From NCBI GenBank assembly GCA_013397795.1, contig VZTJ01004171.1, forward strand, positions 1,231,316 through 1,295,315: 64,000 nucleotides of DNA, read 5' to 3'. Under the pieces are notes generated by a model. That model was not told the origin of the DNA, made no database searches, and saw only the letters and a list, made by a program, of their open reading frames with translations. The DNA comes from Orthonyx spaldingii (lineage: Eukaryota; Chordata; Aves; Passeriformes; Orthonychidae). This document shows, one piece after another, positions 13,061 through 23,200 of this stretch. Numbering within the stretch: position 1 is the first letter of the stretch; every line of letters begins with the position of its first letter. The position numbers and the translations under genes are program-made.

Positions 13061-13427
13061 ATTCCGGTCTGAAAGGCAATAAACACTGGGCTACATCAAA
13101 ACTAGCTGAACTACTGAGAAAACACACATGAAAACTAGGCATAAAGGCAGATGAGCAAAGGTGAATTGGCCTAAGAAAGTAATAAATTAATGCAAGTTCC
13201 TGAATCTATGTCAAAGTGAAATGAAGGCTGGTTATAAATGGTAGCAATATATCCTTGTCATGAACTGGAAAATGAAATCACTTGATATTTGAATATAATA
13301 CAAGAATATGTTTTCAGCGGAGTGGAAGCCCTACCTGAAGCACATAATTCTCCCTTCCCATAACCACTCAGAGCCACCTGCAACATTGCGACCTGGTCAG
13401 ACTGGTGGGGCTGCTACATACTGCTCC

Positions 13428-13700
13428 TAGACATTTGCTGATGATATAAATCACTCTCTGCAGACTGAGAAGTGTCTCATCGTAAAAGAAACATGTAAAA
13501 AAATGTATAAAAAAAGCTCTTCCAGAGAGTTAATTCAACTTTTGACTGACCACAAACCACTTGTACCACTGATAAATAAGAAAGACTTGGATCATGTGCC
13601 AGTGACTTGTCAAGCCCTACTTAGGGCTTAACTAGGTACAATCCGCAGGCATAGCACCGTATTGTGCCTGGCACAGCCTTGCCCATTGGCAGTATTCTGC
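13428..13700 (+). pseudogene. RNase H / connection region, broken (gypsy type)
   Basis: One frame stays open from about 13428 to the TAA near 13630. It contains TEKCLIVKETCKKMYK, comparable to the conserved helix of gypsy RNase H, and then TDHKPLVPLINKKDLD at 13545-13592, the most diagnostic motif in the whole remnant. After the stop, the similarity continues in another frame with RYNPQA (13634-13651), where gypsy polyproteins carry the segment leading out of RNase H. The catalytic TDAS region expected upstream was not identified with confidence. Confidence 0.7.
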
Positions 13701-13959
13701 CCAGATACCTTGCAAATGTGACAGATGTATGAATATTGCAAATGGCTGAGGAAATTAAAGCTTTATGAAAGAGGTCTGCAAGCCTTAAAACCAGTGTCTG
13801 ATTCATACCTACAACACATCTGATTGGCTAATACCAAAAATGTGAAGCTGCAATATTAGAGTGTGGGAAAAGTGACTGCCTTAAGTGCATTAGAATCCTA
13901 CTCTTATTCCAGAAAGAAGTAGCATTTCAGAGCCAACATGGATATCCCACCAAAAATAT

Positions 13960-14300
13960 CCCTGTGGTACTTCATTACTGAGAACTATGAATAAGCCAAG
14001 ATGTCCGTTTAGTGGTGTGCCACAGGCAGAAAACATCCTGCTCTTTCTAGCTATGCCTGTGTGTATTTGCCTGTGAAACACAAAGGCTACTGCAGCCTCC
14101 CACTGACAGCTGAGATACCTGCCTCTATCCTCTGAGTTAGGCACATTCCTCACAAAAAACCTCCTGACCCTGTCCTTTCCCAAAGGACTGCTGTATTATG
14201 GCAGTAGTGCTGGAGCATGAGTGGAGAAACATAATTACTTCCCATTTACTTATGATTCTCTTGGGTACGTTATTATCCTTTAACACAGTGACTTCTAAAC
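13960..14300 (+). pseudogene. Integrase region, broken (gypsy type)
   Basis: Around 13995-14015 the frame reads AKMSV, a stop codon, then W, matching the segment before the Cys pair of the integrase zinc-binding domain. A decayed Cys region and an EIP-like segment follow to about 14120. From 14236 to 14280 one frame reads YFPFTYDSLGYVIIL, comparable to the first strand of the catalytic core with its Asp. Beyond about 14300 the similarity disappears, so the rest of the core is missing. This part is less certain than the RT and RNase H matches. Confidence 0.5.
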
Positions 14301-16112
14301 TAGAATGCCTTTACTCAAATGTTTTAAGGTTTAAGCTTTCCAGCAATGCATTGTACATCTCTGTCTGACATTTTCTCTCTTTCTTCCCTCTCCTGGAATT
14401 CTTGCTTTCAGCAACCACATCCCTGGTTTTCGATTCCTGGAAAAAATTCTCCTTTCTCATGGTGTCTTGCTCGATCATTAAAGTTGACATGCCAAAAGCT
14501 TCCCACCAAGATCTTGTTGGCTTTTTTGGCATCCCACTTCTCCACATCTGTTATTTTATATAGCTATCCATAATATTACAATTATTGTGCCAGTAGCTTG
14601 TCCTCTTCATATGCAGACCATATCACTCACAGATTTCTCCCCAAATGGCTGCCTTCTCCGCTACATTAGCTACTTCAGTCCCCAAAAATCCAGCTGTCTG
14701 AAAGCTCTATGCTTTTCTGAAAACATAAATCACTGAGTCCCAAAATATCTGACAGCCTTATACATCATAAAATTAATGACCAGAAAGTAATGCACTCATA
14801 ACTTGTGATTGAAGGCTGATCAAAGTGACACAAGAAACTTTACTTTCCCCCATGCTGTTGCAGCTTAAGTAGCATCCAGAAACTTGCTAATGACTGATGC
14901 CCACAAAAACAGAAATTAATGCTGTTTGACCAGGAATTGTCAGGATTACTTTTTATTTATGTTAAAGTGAGCTTCTATTTGTAGACTTTAAAGTGATACC
15001 ACACACCATTCCCTTACATACCAGGAGAAGAAGACAACAATCTCTGTGTCTCAGACGATGCCATCCTTTGCCCACGTCCTAAAAATTTGCCTTGAAATGT
15101 TGACAGAAACTACAAGACAGGGATAAAAGAAGAGGGATCTCAGAACAGAGGAACATCATCAAGGAGGCATACCCATTTTTTACCATATTCAGAAACACAA
15201 ACTATAGAACACAATTGGATATGATCATAACCATGTGCTCTTACTCAATGTAAGATAAAAATTAACATTTCTTGCCTACTTAACATTCAAACTGGTTCTA
15301 CGAAAATTTTGCTCACGGTCTCATTTCATCTGTGCAATTTGCTGGGCCCTGGCTACTGCCTACTGGACATTGTTCATCACTGTACAGCATTTTCGGGGAG
15401 AGGGGAAGGAAAACAGATCAACAGCCACCATGGCTTCTCAAGCCACAACTGAAACAGAGGGATAACCCAAGCCAATGGGTTTTAAATCACCATAATAGTA
15501 CCACTTTTCCTCTTACCCTACCCTTTCTATAACGGTTTACTACACTATCTCTTATATTATGTCACACTGCATGTTGTCCTACTTGAAAAATTTACTCACA
15601 GGTCTACAGCTGTGTATTGGGTTTGCAGGTGTTTATTGGGTGGGCACCTTCACCAGTCAAGATCAAACCATTACAGCCTGTCAGAGTGACAGGTCTATGA
15701 TTTGTGAGATGTTACAGTAAAGGTGTTCTTCCCCTGTCCCTGCCCCCCTTAACAGTGTTAAAAGCAAAATCAAGTCTGTTTTCTGGCCAAACCTCACAGT
15801 CAAAAAAAACCTACAACCCCAAAAAAAAAAAAATAGCAGAGCCCCAAACCTCAAAGAAAGCAGCTAATGAGTCTCAATGATTGGATTATCATTAAAAAGT
15901 CACAAACAGAAAGAAAAACTTCACCAAATATTTGAGAAAATCAATACAGAGACTGCTCTCAGCCCTCATCAGGAATTGTTCAACACTAGAACAGGTCAAA
16001 GTTCTGAAAAGTAAATGCCTTTGTGCACAGCTATGCGTAAAGAGTGGTGTCCAACCTACACCTGGGCTTTTTTGGAAAACAGGAAATAAGTGTTTTCTTA
16101 CCTCTCTCTTGA
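14301..16112. other. Non-coding stretch
   Basis: No gene or repeat family recognised. A minus-strand open stretch at about 14400-14555 has a plausible-looking amino-acid mix but no family resemblance. A 13-base A-run lies at 15821-15833. Confidence 0.5.
15821..15833. repeat. Poly(A) tract
   Basis: Uninterrupted run of 13 A within an A/C-rich context. Confidence 0.85.
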
Positions 16113-16320
16113 AAGAAGGAAGAAAATTCTTCTCCCAGGGTGCAGTTGAGCACAGGAACACAGAAAGAGACTGCACCATCCCTGCTCGCAGAGAGACACA
16201 CAGCTGCACCAAACAAGGCCTTGGACAACATCGTCTACTTGCAAAGTCAGGTCTGCTTTCAGCATGGGGTTGGACCAGATGACCTCCAAGCATCCTTTCC
16301 AATCCTCGGTTTGATGACTC
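16113..16320 (+). mobile_element. CR1 LINE, 3' end fragment
   Basis: The sequence follows the CR1 3' untranslated region in sense orientation: the AAGAAAATTCTTCTCCCAGG block, a GTTGAGCACAGGAACA block, ACAAGGCCTTGGACAACA, then GGGGTTGGACCAGATGACCT and TCCTTTCCAA close to the end. The usual terminal ATTCTATG repeats have decayed to TTTGATGACTC. It is a 5'-truncated, non-coding copy of about 200 bp, as most CR1 copies are. ORFs crossing it, for example 16140-16604, are chance readings. Confidence 0.85.
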
Positions 16321-19300
16321 TAATCAGTAACTTAACAAAAAAATTTAAATACTCTGCCAATGAGAGGATTTTGACATGTTTCCTCCATGATAAATTGCAC
16401 CTCTACTTCCACCATGTTGAGATAATGACATCACCAGTATTGACAGTTGGCGTTCTGCTTACAGGAAAACATTTCTACATATGCAAAAATCCTGTTCCCA
16501 TCCTTTTAACATCAGTATGGTCTTTGGACAGGTTTTATCATTTGAACTGTGGTAAATACCAGTGCTTGCTTCACCAAAACATTAATTTATGGTTTGAGTT
16601 GTAATGATATTCTTATCCCTATTTTCCCTGGAGTATTGCTTCCTTGTTTCAAAGGTGCAGAACTAAGACAAAAATGAAGCCTGTGGAGAGAGTGGCACCT
16701 GAACCTTTCCTCCTGAATCTCAGTCCATTTCTTTCAACATAGATCCATCTTTTGGTCCTTGTTATATGCTCTAAGGGCAATTTCTTTCAGAACATAGGAA
16801 TTTCTTCTCATAGCTACAACAGCTGGTCTAAAGTATTCAATGTCAAAAATATATTGTCATGCAAATTCCTCCTTATGCACTGCTCAGTTCATGTTTTTTA
16901 TAGCACACTTTAAAATAGGACACAACCGTATGCATTTACTTTGGTTGGTTCTTTATAAAGACACCTCTGTGAGGGAAGAATGTTGCGCTAGGAGGCTTAG
17001 TGCCAGCACATCTGCAGGGAATACGTGAGCTGCTGTGCCAAACATCTTACATCTTTCCTGCCTCTCCCTATATGGCCTCTGATCCTCATGGCACATATCC
17101 TGCAGAGCCCAATGGCTTCCACTTATCTGCAGCATTTGTAGAACTTTCTGGTGTTTGTGTTCGGCCATTATTTTTGTACCAACTTTGCAGCAATTGCTAG
17201 TAACCTCAGCTTTACCTTTCCAAGCCGTCACACCAGCTGTGTGCTCGAAAATGTGATCCATTTCAATAGGAAAGATACCCCAAGGACACATATGTTGAGT
17301 AAGTATCTAGCTGCTTAGCTTTCTACCAGACAACCAAGGTTTTTTTGCTTTACTGCCAAAAGTAGAACAACAAAACTGTTTGCCAGATCCTACTCACTGT
17401 CTGTGCAAGTCCCTTCTCATCTGTCAGAGACTGTTCAGCTCCAGACAGGACAGGGCAGAAGAAACTGGCCCTTCTCTTCAACTTTATTGCCCACTGCAGG
17501 CACATACATGTGTCCCACCCCTGAGTGTGTGATGCCACTGGCTGTTGACATAATAATTCCTTTGAAATGTCAGTGCTCTAAACCAGTAGAGTCCCCAGCT
17601 ACCCCTGCAGTAGTGAAAGCCAAGTTTCCAAGGACTGCAAGGCAAAGAGGGGTGTTTCCAAGGGCAAGAACACCAGTCATGTTCCTGACTGGCTGCTGTC
17701 ATTGCTGTCTTGCATGTGTGAGCAGCTGGGGCAGGGCACGATCTTCCTCCAGGGACATCCTCTCTTTGCATTGTTTTCCCTTTTTAAGAGTACAAGTGTT
17801 GGGCAGTTGCCTGCAACTGTTTAACTGTAGGATGAAATGAAATATAGTGTTCTTAATAAATGAAAAAAGAAGTAACTCAAACAATAGGAAGATTTAGTTA
17901 GGTTTCTGAAAAAGGAAAAGCAAAGAAGCAGTTCTCTCCACATGTCTAAGGCATTCTGGAGTGAATATCTGACTCATATAGCTGCAAGGAGCTTGGCAAT
18001 TATGCCAAATTTCCAATGGGACAGGCAGAAGGGCCAATGAGAAGGGATGCTGACAGGCTAGGAATGGAGTAGCAATGTGGTATTTTAACAAAGATGAAAA
18101 GTGTTGCTCTACATCTGAGAGCAGCTTTGTTAATGCAGTTGAGTTTCTCAGGCCACATAGCTGAACTGTCAGTGGGTTTGGCTGTGTCACCTCAGTATAA
18201 GCAAAGTTTGATGAAATGTGAGTAATTTCTAAAAGAAAGCATTTCTGTGGGTTTGATTCTCTGTTTTGTGGTCATTGTCTTGGATGGAATATTAGTAATT
18301 TTGGGCTTTTGCACTTGTATTAAAAAAAAATATATGTGGGAGATACAGAAAGTTTTAGCAATGGTTAAAAGCTTGCTGAGGGTCTGCAGCCAGAACCTTG
18401 CTGGACCCACAGCATCACCTGGACTGCTGGCAGCCAGTTGTGTGAGGGCAAAGGGACTGCCTGCCCAAAGGACTGGCACTGGCTGCCCTCCTCTTCCACC
18501 TCCTTCTAGAGGTAGGAGCTGAGCTGAGGATGAGGCAAGTACACCCCTGCTCACTGCCATGCCTGAAAGAGCCTAGGAGGGCACACATGCACTGCCCCTG
18601 CTCCACATCCAGCACAAGCAGTCTCCCTCCTATGCAAACCTGAGGGTCATGAACTGGCAGGATGAACAGAAGACAGTGGAAATCAGCCAGTGCACAGCAG
18701 TGACATGAGTGCTTAGGGTCTAACCAACATCTAGATTCAGTTGAAGGAAGAAAACTACATCCGTCTGGTTTCCACGTGCCCCCATTGTCCCCTTAGAGCT
18801 GGTCCACAGACTGATCCTCTACAACCCACTTTTTTCCAGAACAGTTAAACACTGTGCAGAATAGTATGACTCATGATTCCTCAGCCCAAATTAAAACATC
18901 CCCTTGCCTCCTTATAGATGCATCTGCTGTTAAGGACACTTTCCTCTCTGACCATTCAGGAGCACTCTGTCAGTCACAGTCCCACCCCCAGAGACTTTAA
19001 ATACTGGGACCAAAGCCCCTTCACACCTGGTGGCCCCAGTAACTTGACAGATGACTCCCTACACATCCCACATTAACACAGACAAGATTTCCTTAGCAGC
19101 TCAGTCCCAAGTTTCCCAAGGCAGAGTCTCAGACCTCTGGTTCCTTCAACTAATTTTACCAAAATGCAGCAACAGAGTAACAGCTCAAGTTTGTATCTTG
19201 GAGAAGGAACCCTGAACAAAGGAAACACTGGGCTTTTATACCTTGAGTCTGGGGTCTTCCAGCTGAGTCCTCAGCTCCTGCTGTGTCTCTGTGTGTCTGG

Positions 19301-21255
19301 TTGCCTGGCTGGGCCACAGGTGTCCATGCCCTTTGTTGTGCAAAGGGGCAGCACCAAGTCACAGCCTCTTGCCTCGAGCTGTCCTCACCCAGGGCTCAGT
19401 CTGCAGCTGCACCCTGAGCTACCTGCACTACATGGATTCCTCAACGACTGCCTCAGGGTTAAGGGCCTGGCAGCTCCCACCTCCGGCCAAACCTTGCAGG
19501 AACTCACCTTGGAGCTTGCAGAAATCTGTCGAATCCAAGGCATTTCAAAAGCTCAAGTATCTTGCATTGTGAAAGCTGTGTAGATGTTTCCAACAAAATT
19601 TTGATTTGCTGAAAAATTTCCAAGGAAACCTAAGAGTTGAATGTGCAGCTGTGAGTTGAGGAAAAGGGGAAAAAATAGCACAGTCTTACTTGGTTTGTAA
19701 TTGTAGCTCAGTTACAGTTATCTGCTCTAAAAAATCTTTTCCTTTATTAAAATTCTTAAACAATAAAAAGTTCCCTCTATCCCCCCTGTAAATGCAGTGT
19801 AAGCTTTGTAGCTAACTAGAAAAGAGATCTGTAACAAATATTATGCCATTTAATACATTTCAGAAATAATTTTCCAATAGCATTGAAATAAAATGAGTGC
19901 CGTGCACATAAACAAACAGAAAGTGCTTTGGGGCTTGATGTTTAAGGGTTTACCTTCCAATTCTCCCTGCAAAAAGTGATGTCTCTGGCTCTGATGCTTC
20001 TACAATGGATGTGCAAAAATACATATATTTAACTTTGTAACTGCCCCAAGAGGTGGTTTTGATTCCCACATAAGTCATGGCTTGCTGATTTCTTTGTTTA
20101 CAAAGCTTGCAGGGCTACATTTTTCTGACAGGTTTAAGGCTTACTACAGAATTGTTTTAAAGGTCATGATGGCTGCATGCACTTAGGCTTATCTCAAGGT
20201 AACACAACACCTTTCCACAAGCAGGGAAGGAACAACAGTTTCTGTCCTGTGTACCCTGTATGTTCGGAGCATGGCGGGTCTGCTGAGTGAGAGATGCCTG
20301 AAATATCTATGGCATGTAATACCCTGAAGCAAAGACTGCACTCACCCGTAGCTCAAGGGATGGTGTTGGCATTGTTCATAGCAAATTTCTCCTTTTCTGT
20401 ACAGTTGCATCAAACTTAGCTGTCAGTGGTGGATGCTGCAGGCAAAGCCAGCTCTGTGTTAAAGGAGGAACAATGACACTCTCTGTCTGGAGCCACCCCA
20501 GACCAAAGATCTCAGTCCAAGAGTCACGTCTCCTATATGCTAAAAGAAGTTTCCATCCTGCCATGCTGATTGTTTACATGTTCCATCCGTAGGGCTTAGG
20601 AAGCTGCCCTGACCAAGCACCTTCACTCAGAGCAGCAACAGAAGGAACATGGCTGTCAGAAGTCATTCACAATTTCTGTCCATCCTTAAGGCGAAAACAG
20701 ATCAAGGAAATCAGTGAAATGCAGCAATAGGACTACTTCAGTTACTTTCCCCCAGCTTTTACACTCTCTATCTGTCTCTCACTTACTTGCTTGCAGATAC
20801 TTTGATAGTAAGCCACAGAAACCACTGCAGCAAGTACTTCACCAGTACTGGGGAAACTCTCAGGGGAGAGGAGAAGAAGTAAGTACAAAATTGTTACTCT
20901 TTTTGCTCTCTGCGTTTATTTATTTTGGACCCATTGGGCTAGACTGCAACTAAAACTTTATGAACCTAATAAAATTCCCAACATTCTCAGACATGGGTCG
21001 TGATGTTTATATATTAGGCAGAATACAAAGGTGTATTTATGAGGAGATTGGAAGTACTTAGAGATGCTTGAGCTCAGGCAAAGCATAAAACACACATAAG
21101 AAATGTTTTCAAACTTAACACAGGTAAGACCAAGCTAACCAGAAGACACATCAAAACCAGAAGTGTTTCAGAAATGCTGTGCTACTCTTCACAGAGCCAT
21201 CCCACATAGTCACAGTGGTGGAGTATAGGACAAATTCATTATTTTTCAATAGATG
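16321..21255. other. Long non-coding stretch
   Basis: Mostly unique sequence without a supportable exon. GC-richer patches at about 17390-17760, 18390-18640 and 19230-19570 carry short ORFs on both strands, including a 139-codon + strand ORF at 19164-19583. None resembles a known family. No transposon recognised. Confidence 0.5.
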
Positions 21256-21273
21256 TTATTTATTTATTTATTT
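21256..21273. repeat. (TTTA)n simple repeat
   Basis: Four tandem ATTT-type units followed by a T-rich flank. Confidence 0.75.
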
Positions 21274-21642
21274 GCATTTTTTCTCCTACGTCTAAAATAC
21301 AGCTCTCTCACTATGGTAGTGATAGTAACTGTACACACTAATAAAGGTTGCAAGGAGAAGGTTGCAAGAGTAAACTTATCTTTTCCTTTCTGTCTTCATA
21401 AAACACACACTATTCCCTAATTCAATAAGCAAGATGTACTGTCTGACTCAAGTTGAAGGATAATGGGTCTTGGCGACAGATTAGGCTTTCCATTTCTGTA
21501 AATAAGAAAAAGCTAGAGGGAATATATGCTGGGATTTATTTCTGCCAGGAGCAAATAAACAGTTCTGTCAATACACAGATAATCCCACCTCCCCACTTCC
21601 CCCATTTCTGTCTTGTCTTTGTCCATCTCCATTCCACCTCAC

Positions 21643-21745
21643 TAAAAAAAAAAAAAAAAAAANNNNNNNNNNNNNNNNNNNNNNNNNNNNNNNNNNNNNN
21701 NNNNNNNNNNNAAAAAAAAAGAAAAAAAGAAAAAGAAAAGAAAGG
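21643..21745. repeat. A-rich tract interrupted by an assembly gap
   Basis: About 20 A precede 49 N (21663-21711), followed by an A-rich run with scattered G up to about 21745. The true length is unknown. The apparent ORF running through the N block (21453-21878) is an artefact of translating poly(A) as Lys. Confidence 0.95.
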
Positions 21746-23119
21746 TTATGTGCTCATTTTCCTCCTGTCACGCATGGTTGTTTTACTGATTTCAGCATTA
21801 ACTTCTTTTGATACTTCCTGTCACTGGAAGACCTCTCACTCTCTCTCCCCACAAGAACAACATACGTTTTCAATTTAGGTTATGTTCCCTGCAGATGTTG
21901 CAGGACATGAAGGTCTTGCTTTCTCTTTCATTAAAAAGGCACTTGTAATACATTTTATTGTCTTGGATGGAAAAAGGTATGTATTGCAATATTCAGGAAT
22001 CAGTCAAGGTGATTTCATAACATCTATCTTAAAAGAATATAATGAGTAAACAAGAAGGAATAAAAACCAAGGTCCGTGTTGAATACATCTCCCTGAAGTG
22101 TGTTTGTAAGCATCCCTCCAAATGCTGCTATGAAAGGTAAGGTTTAGTATCTCAGAGGAACTCCCCAACTCCAACACCCACACTCATCCCAAGAATCACT
22201 TCTTGTTTTCTAAACAGTATTTTGTATGAAAATTCCAAATGCATACCAGTGCCTTTGGTTCTCCATGTGGACCTCCTGGCTATGCAGTGTGCATACAGCT
22301 TCATCTGAAGTTAGACCTGTTAACACAAACCCTCCTGTTCTCCAGGCAAGACACCAACAGCTCAAGTGGAGCCTGAGGTGTGGGTTAAAGTGTTGTGTCA
22401 AGATACGTTATCCTTGACTGCTTGCTATTGGCCGGTGGCCTGGCCAGGGCCACATCACACATGTCTTCCTTGCAGCAGGAGGACTGGTTTAAAATGGATC
22501 AGAGCACCAAAATCCTCAGTGTTTTGAACTTACCTAAGAAAGATGGATGAGAACAAGTGAGCTGCTGCTTCATTAACTGTCATGCAAAAGCAAGGCTTGA
22601 ATGGAAAGGAGTAAGGCAGGCTGCGTTAAAAAATAACAGACAATGAAATCTAATCAGAAACTCAATACACCAGAAAATGGTATGCTACAGAACCCAAAGA
22701 TTCTTTTCAAAAACCTTTAAGATTATGCATACTAGGAAATAGTTGTTGGTAGTCTGTAGGATGTTCACAGTGTCACAGAACCATCTGTTATCTGATTTCA
22801 CAAATACCTGCTGCTAAATACATACATATATTTGTGTGTATATGCATACACATCTTTGTGTGTATACTTTACATACACTCATATTTACTTATTCCATCCT
22901 TTGTGTTGAAACTAGGAACAAAATGAGGTTATACCCTACAGCAAAACACACACAAACATAATGTGGAATCACCAGAGCTGCCAAAAAATCCCTGCTGTAG
23001 AGAGAAGATTAAGTCTTACAAAATGGACAGCAAACCACAAGTTTCATACAGAACGCTTGTTTCCAATACACTCAGATTTTATCATTCCATTGTTTCTTCC
23101 TGTATTATGGAAGCAATTG
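21746..23119. other. Non-coding stretch
   Basis: No gene recognised. A short TG/ATA-rich patch at about 22818-22884 with TGTGTGTATATGCATACACA-like sequence is an imperfect microsatellite with some inverted symmetry. Confidence 0.5.
22818..22884. repeat. Imperfect TG/TA-rich microsatellite
   Basis: Alternating purine-pyrimidine sequence built from TGTGTATA- and CATACA-type units with interruptions. Confidence 0.6.
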
Positions 23120-23200
23120 TTCTTTACTAAAGCATAGGTATGTCAGAGCCAGAAGCAATAGTCCATCTAAACCTGCATTTGTGACAGTAAGTAATACAGA
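23120..23200. mobile_element. Possible ancient CR1/L3-type tail
   Basis: The order AGAGCCAGAAGCAATAGTCC, ATCTAAACC, then TTTGTGACAGTAAGTAATA resembles the old L3/CR1-type 3' region (the part with a GACCAATGGTCCATCTA block followed by a TGTCTCTGACAGTGG block). The match was made by eye from memory of the family's general layout and is short. Orientation not assigned. Confidence 0.35.

Larger units (their letters stand above)
12530..14300 (+). mobile_element. Ty3/gypsy-type retrotransposon pol remnant
   Basis: Three-frame reading of the + strand gives, in the right order and spacing, pieces of a Ty3/gypsy polyprotein: reverse transcriptase (about 12540-13020), connection and RNase H (about 13150-13700) and integrase (about 13960-14290). 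Many in-frame stops and frameshifts interrupt it, so it is long dead and no protein can be made. No flanking LTRs, primer-binding site or gag were recognised, so the copy is truncated at both ends or decayed beyond recognition. The family call rests on recognising RT motifs (LDAANGFWQ, PFG, LPFG..TAP.IFQ) and the RNase H motif TDHKPL, which are characteristic of Ty3/gypsy rather than of CR1 or vertebrate retroviruses. The similarity was judged by eye. Confidence 0.75.

Noticed and set aside
14310..14560. Possible continuation of the gypsy-type integrase, or a minus-strand coding relic
   Set aside because: The + strand shows no integrase motifs here, and the minus-strand open stretch matches nothing I recognise.
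16140..16604. 154-codon + strand ORF
   Set aside because: It starts inside a CR1 3' end fragment and runs into unique AT-rich DNA; a chance reading.
19164..19583. 139-codon + strand ORF in a GC-richer patch
   Set aside because: No family resemblance, and a second + strand frame is open over the same bases.
21453..21878. 141-codon + strand ORF
   Set aside because: It crosses the N gap and poly(A); the Lys-rich middle is an artefact.
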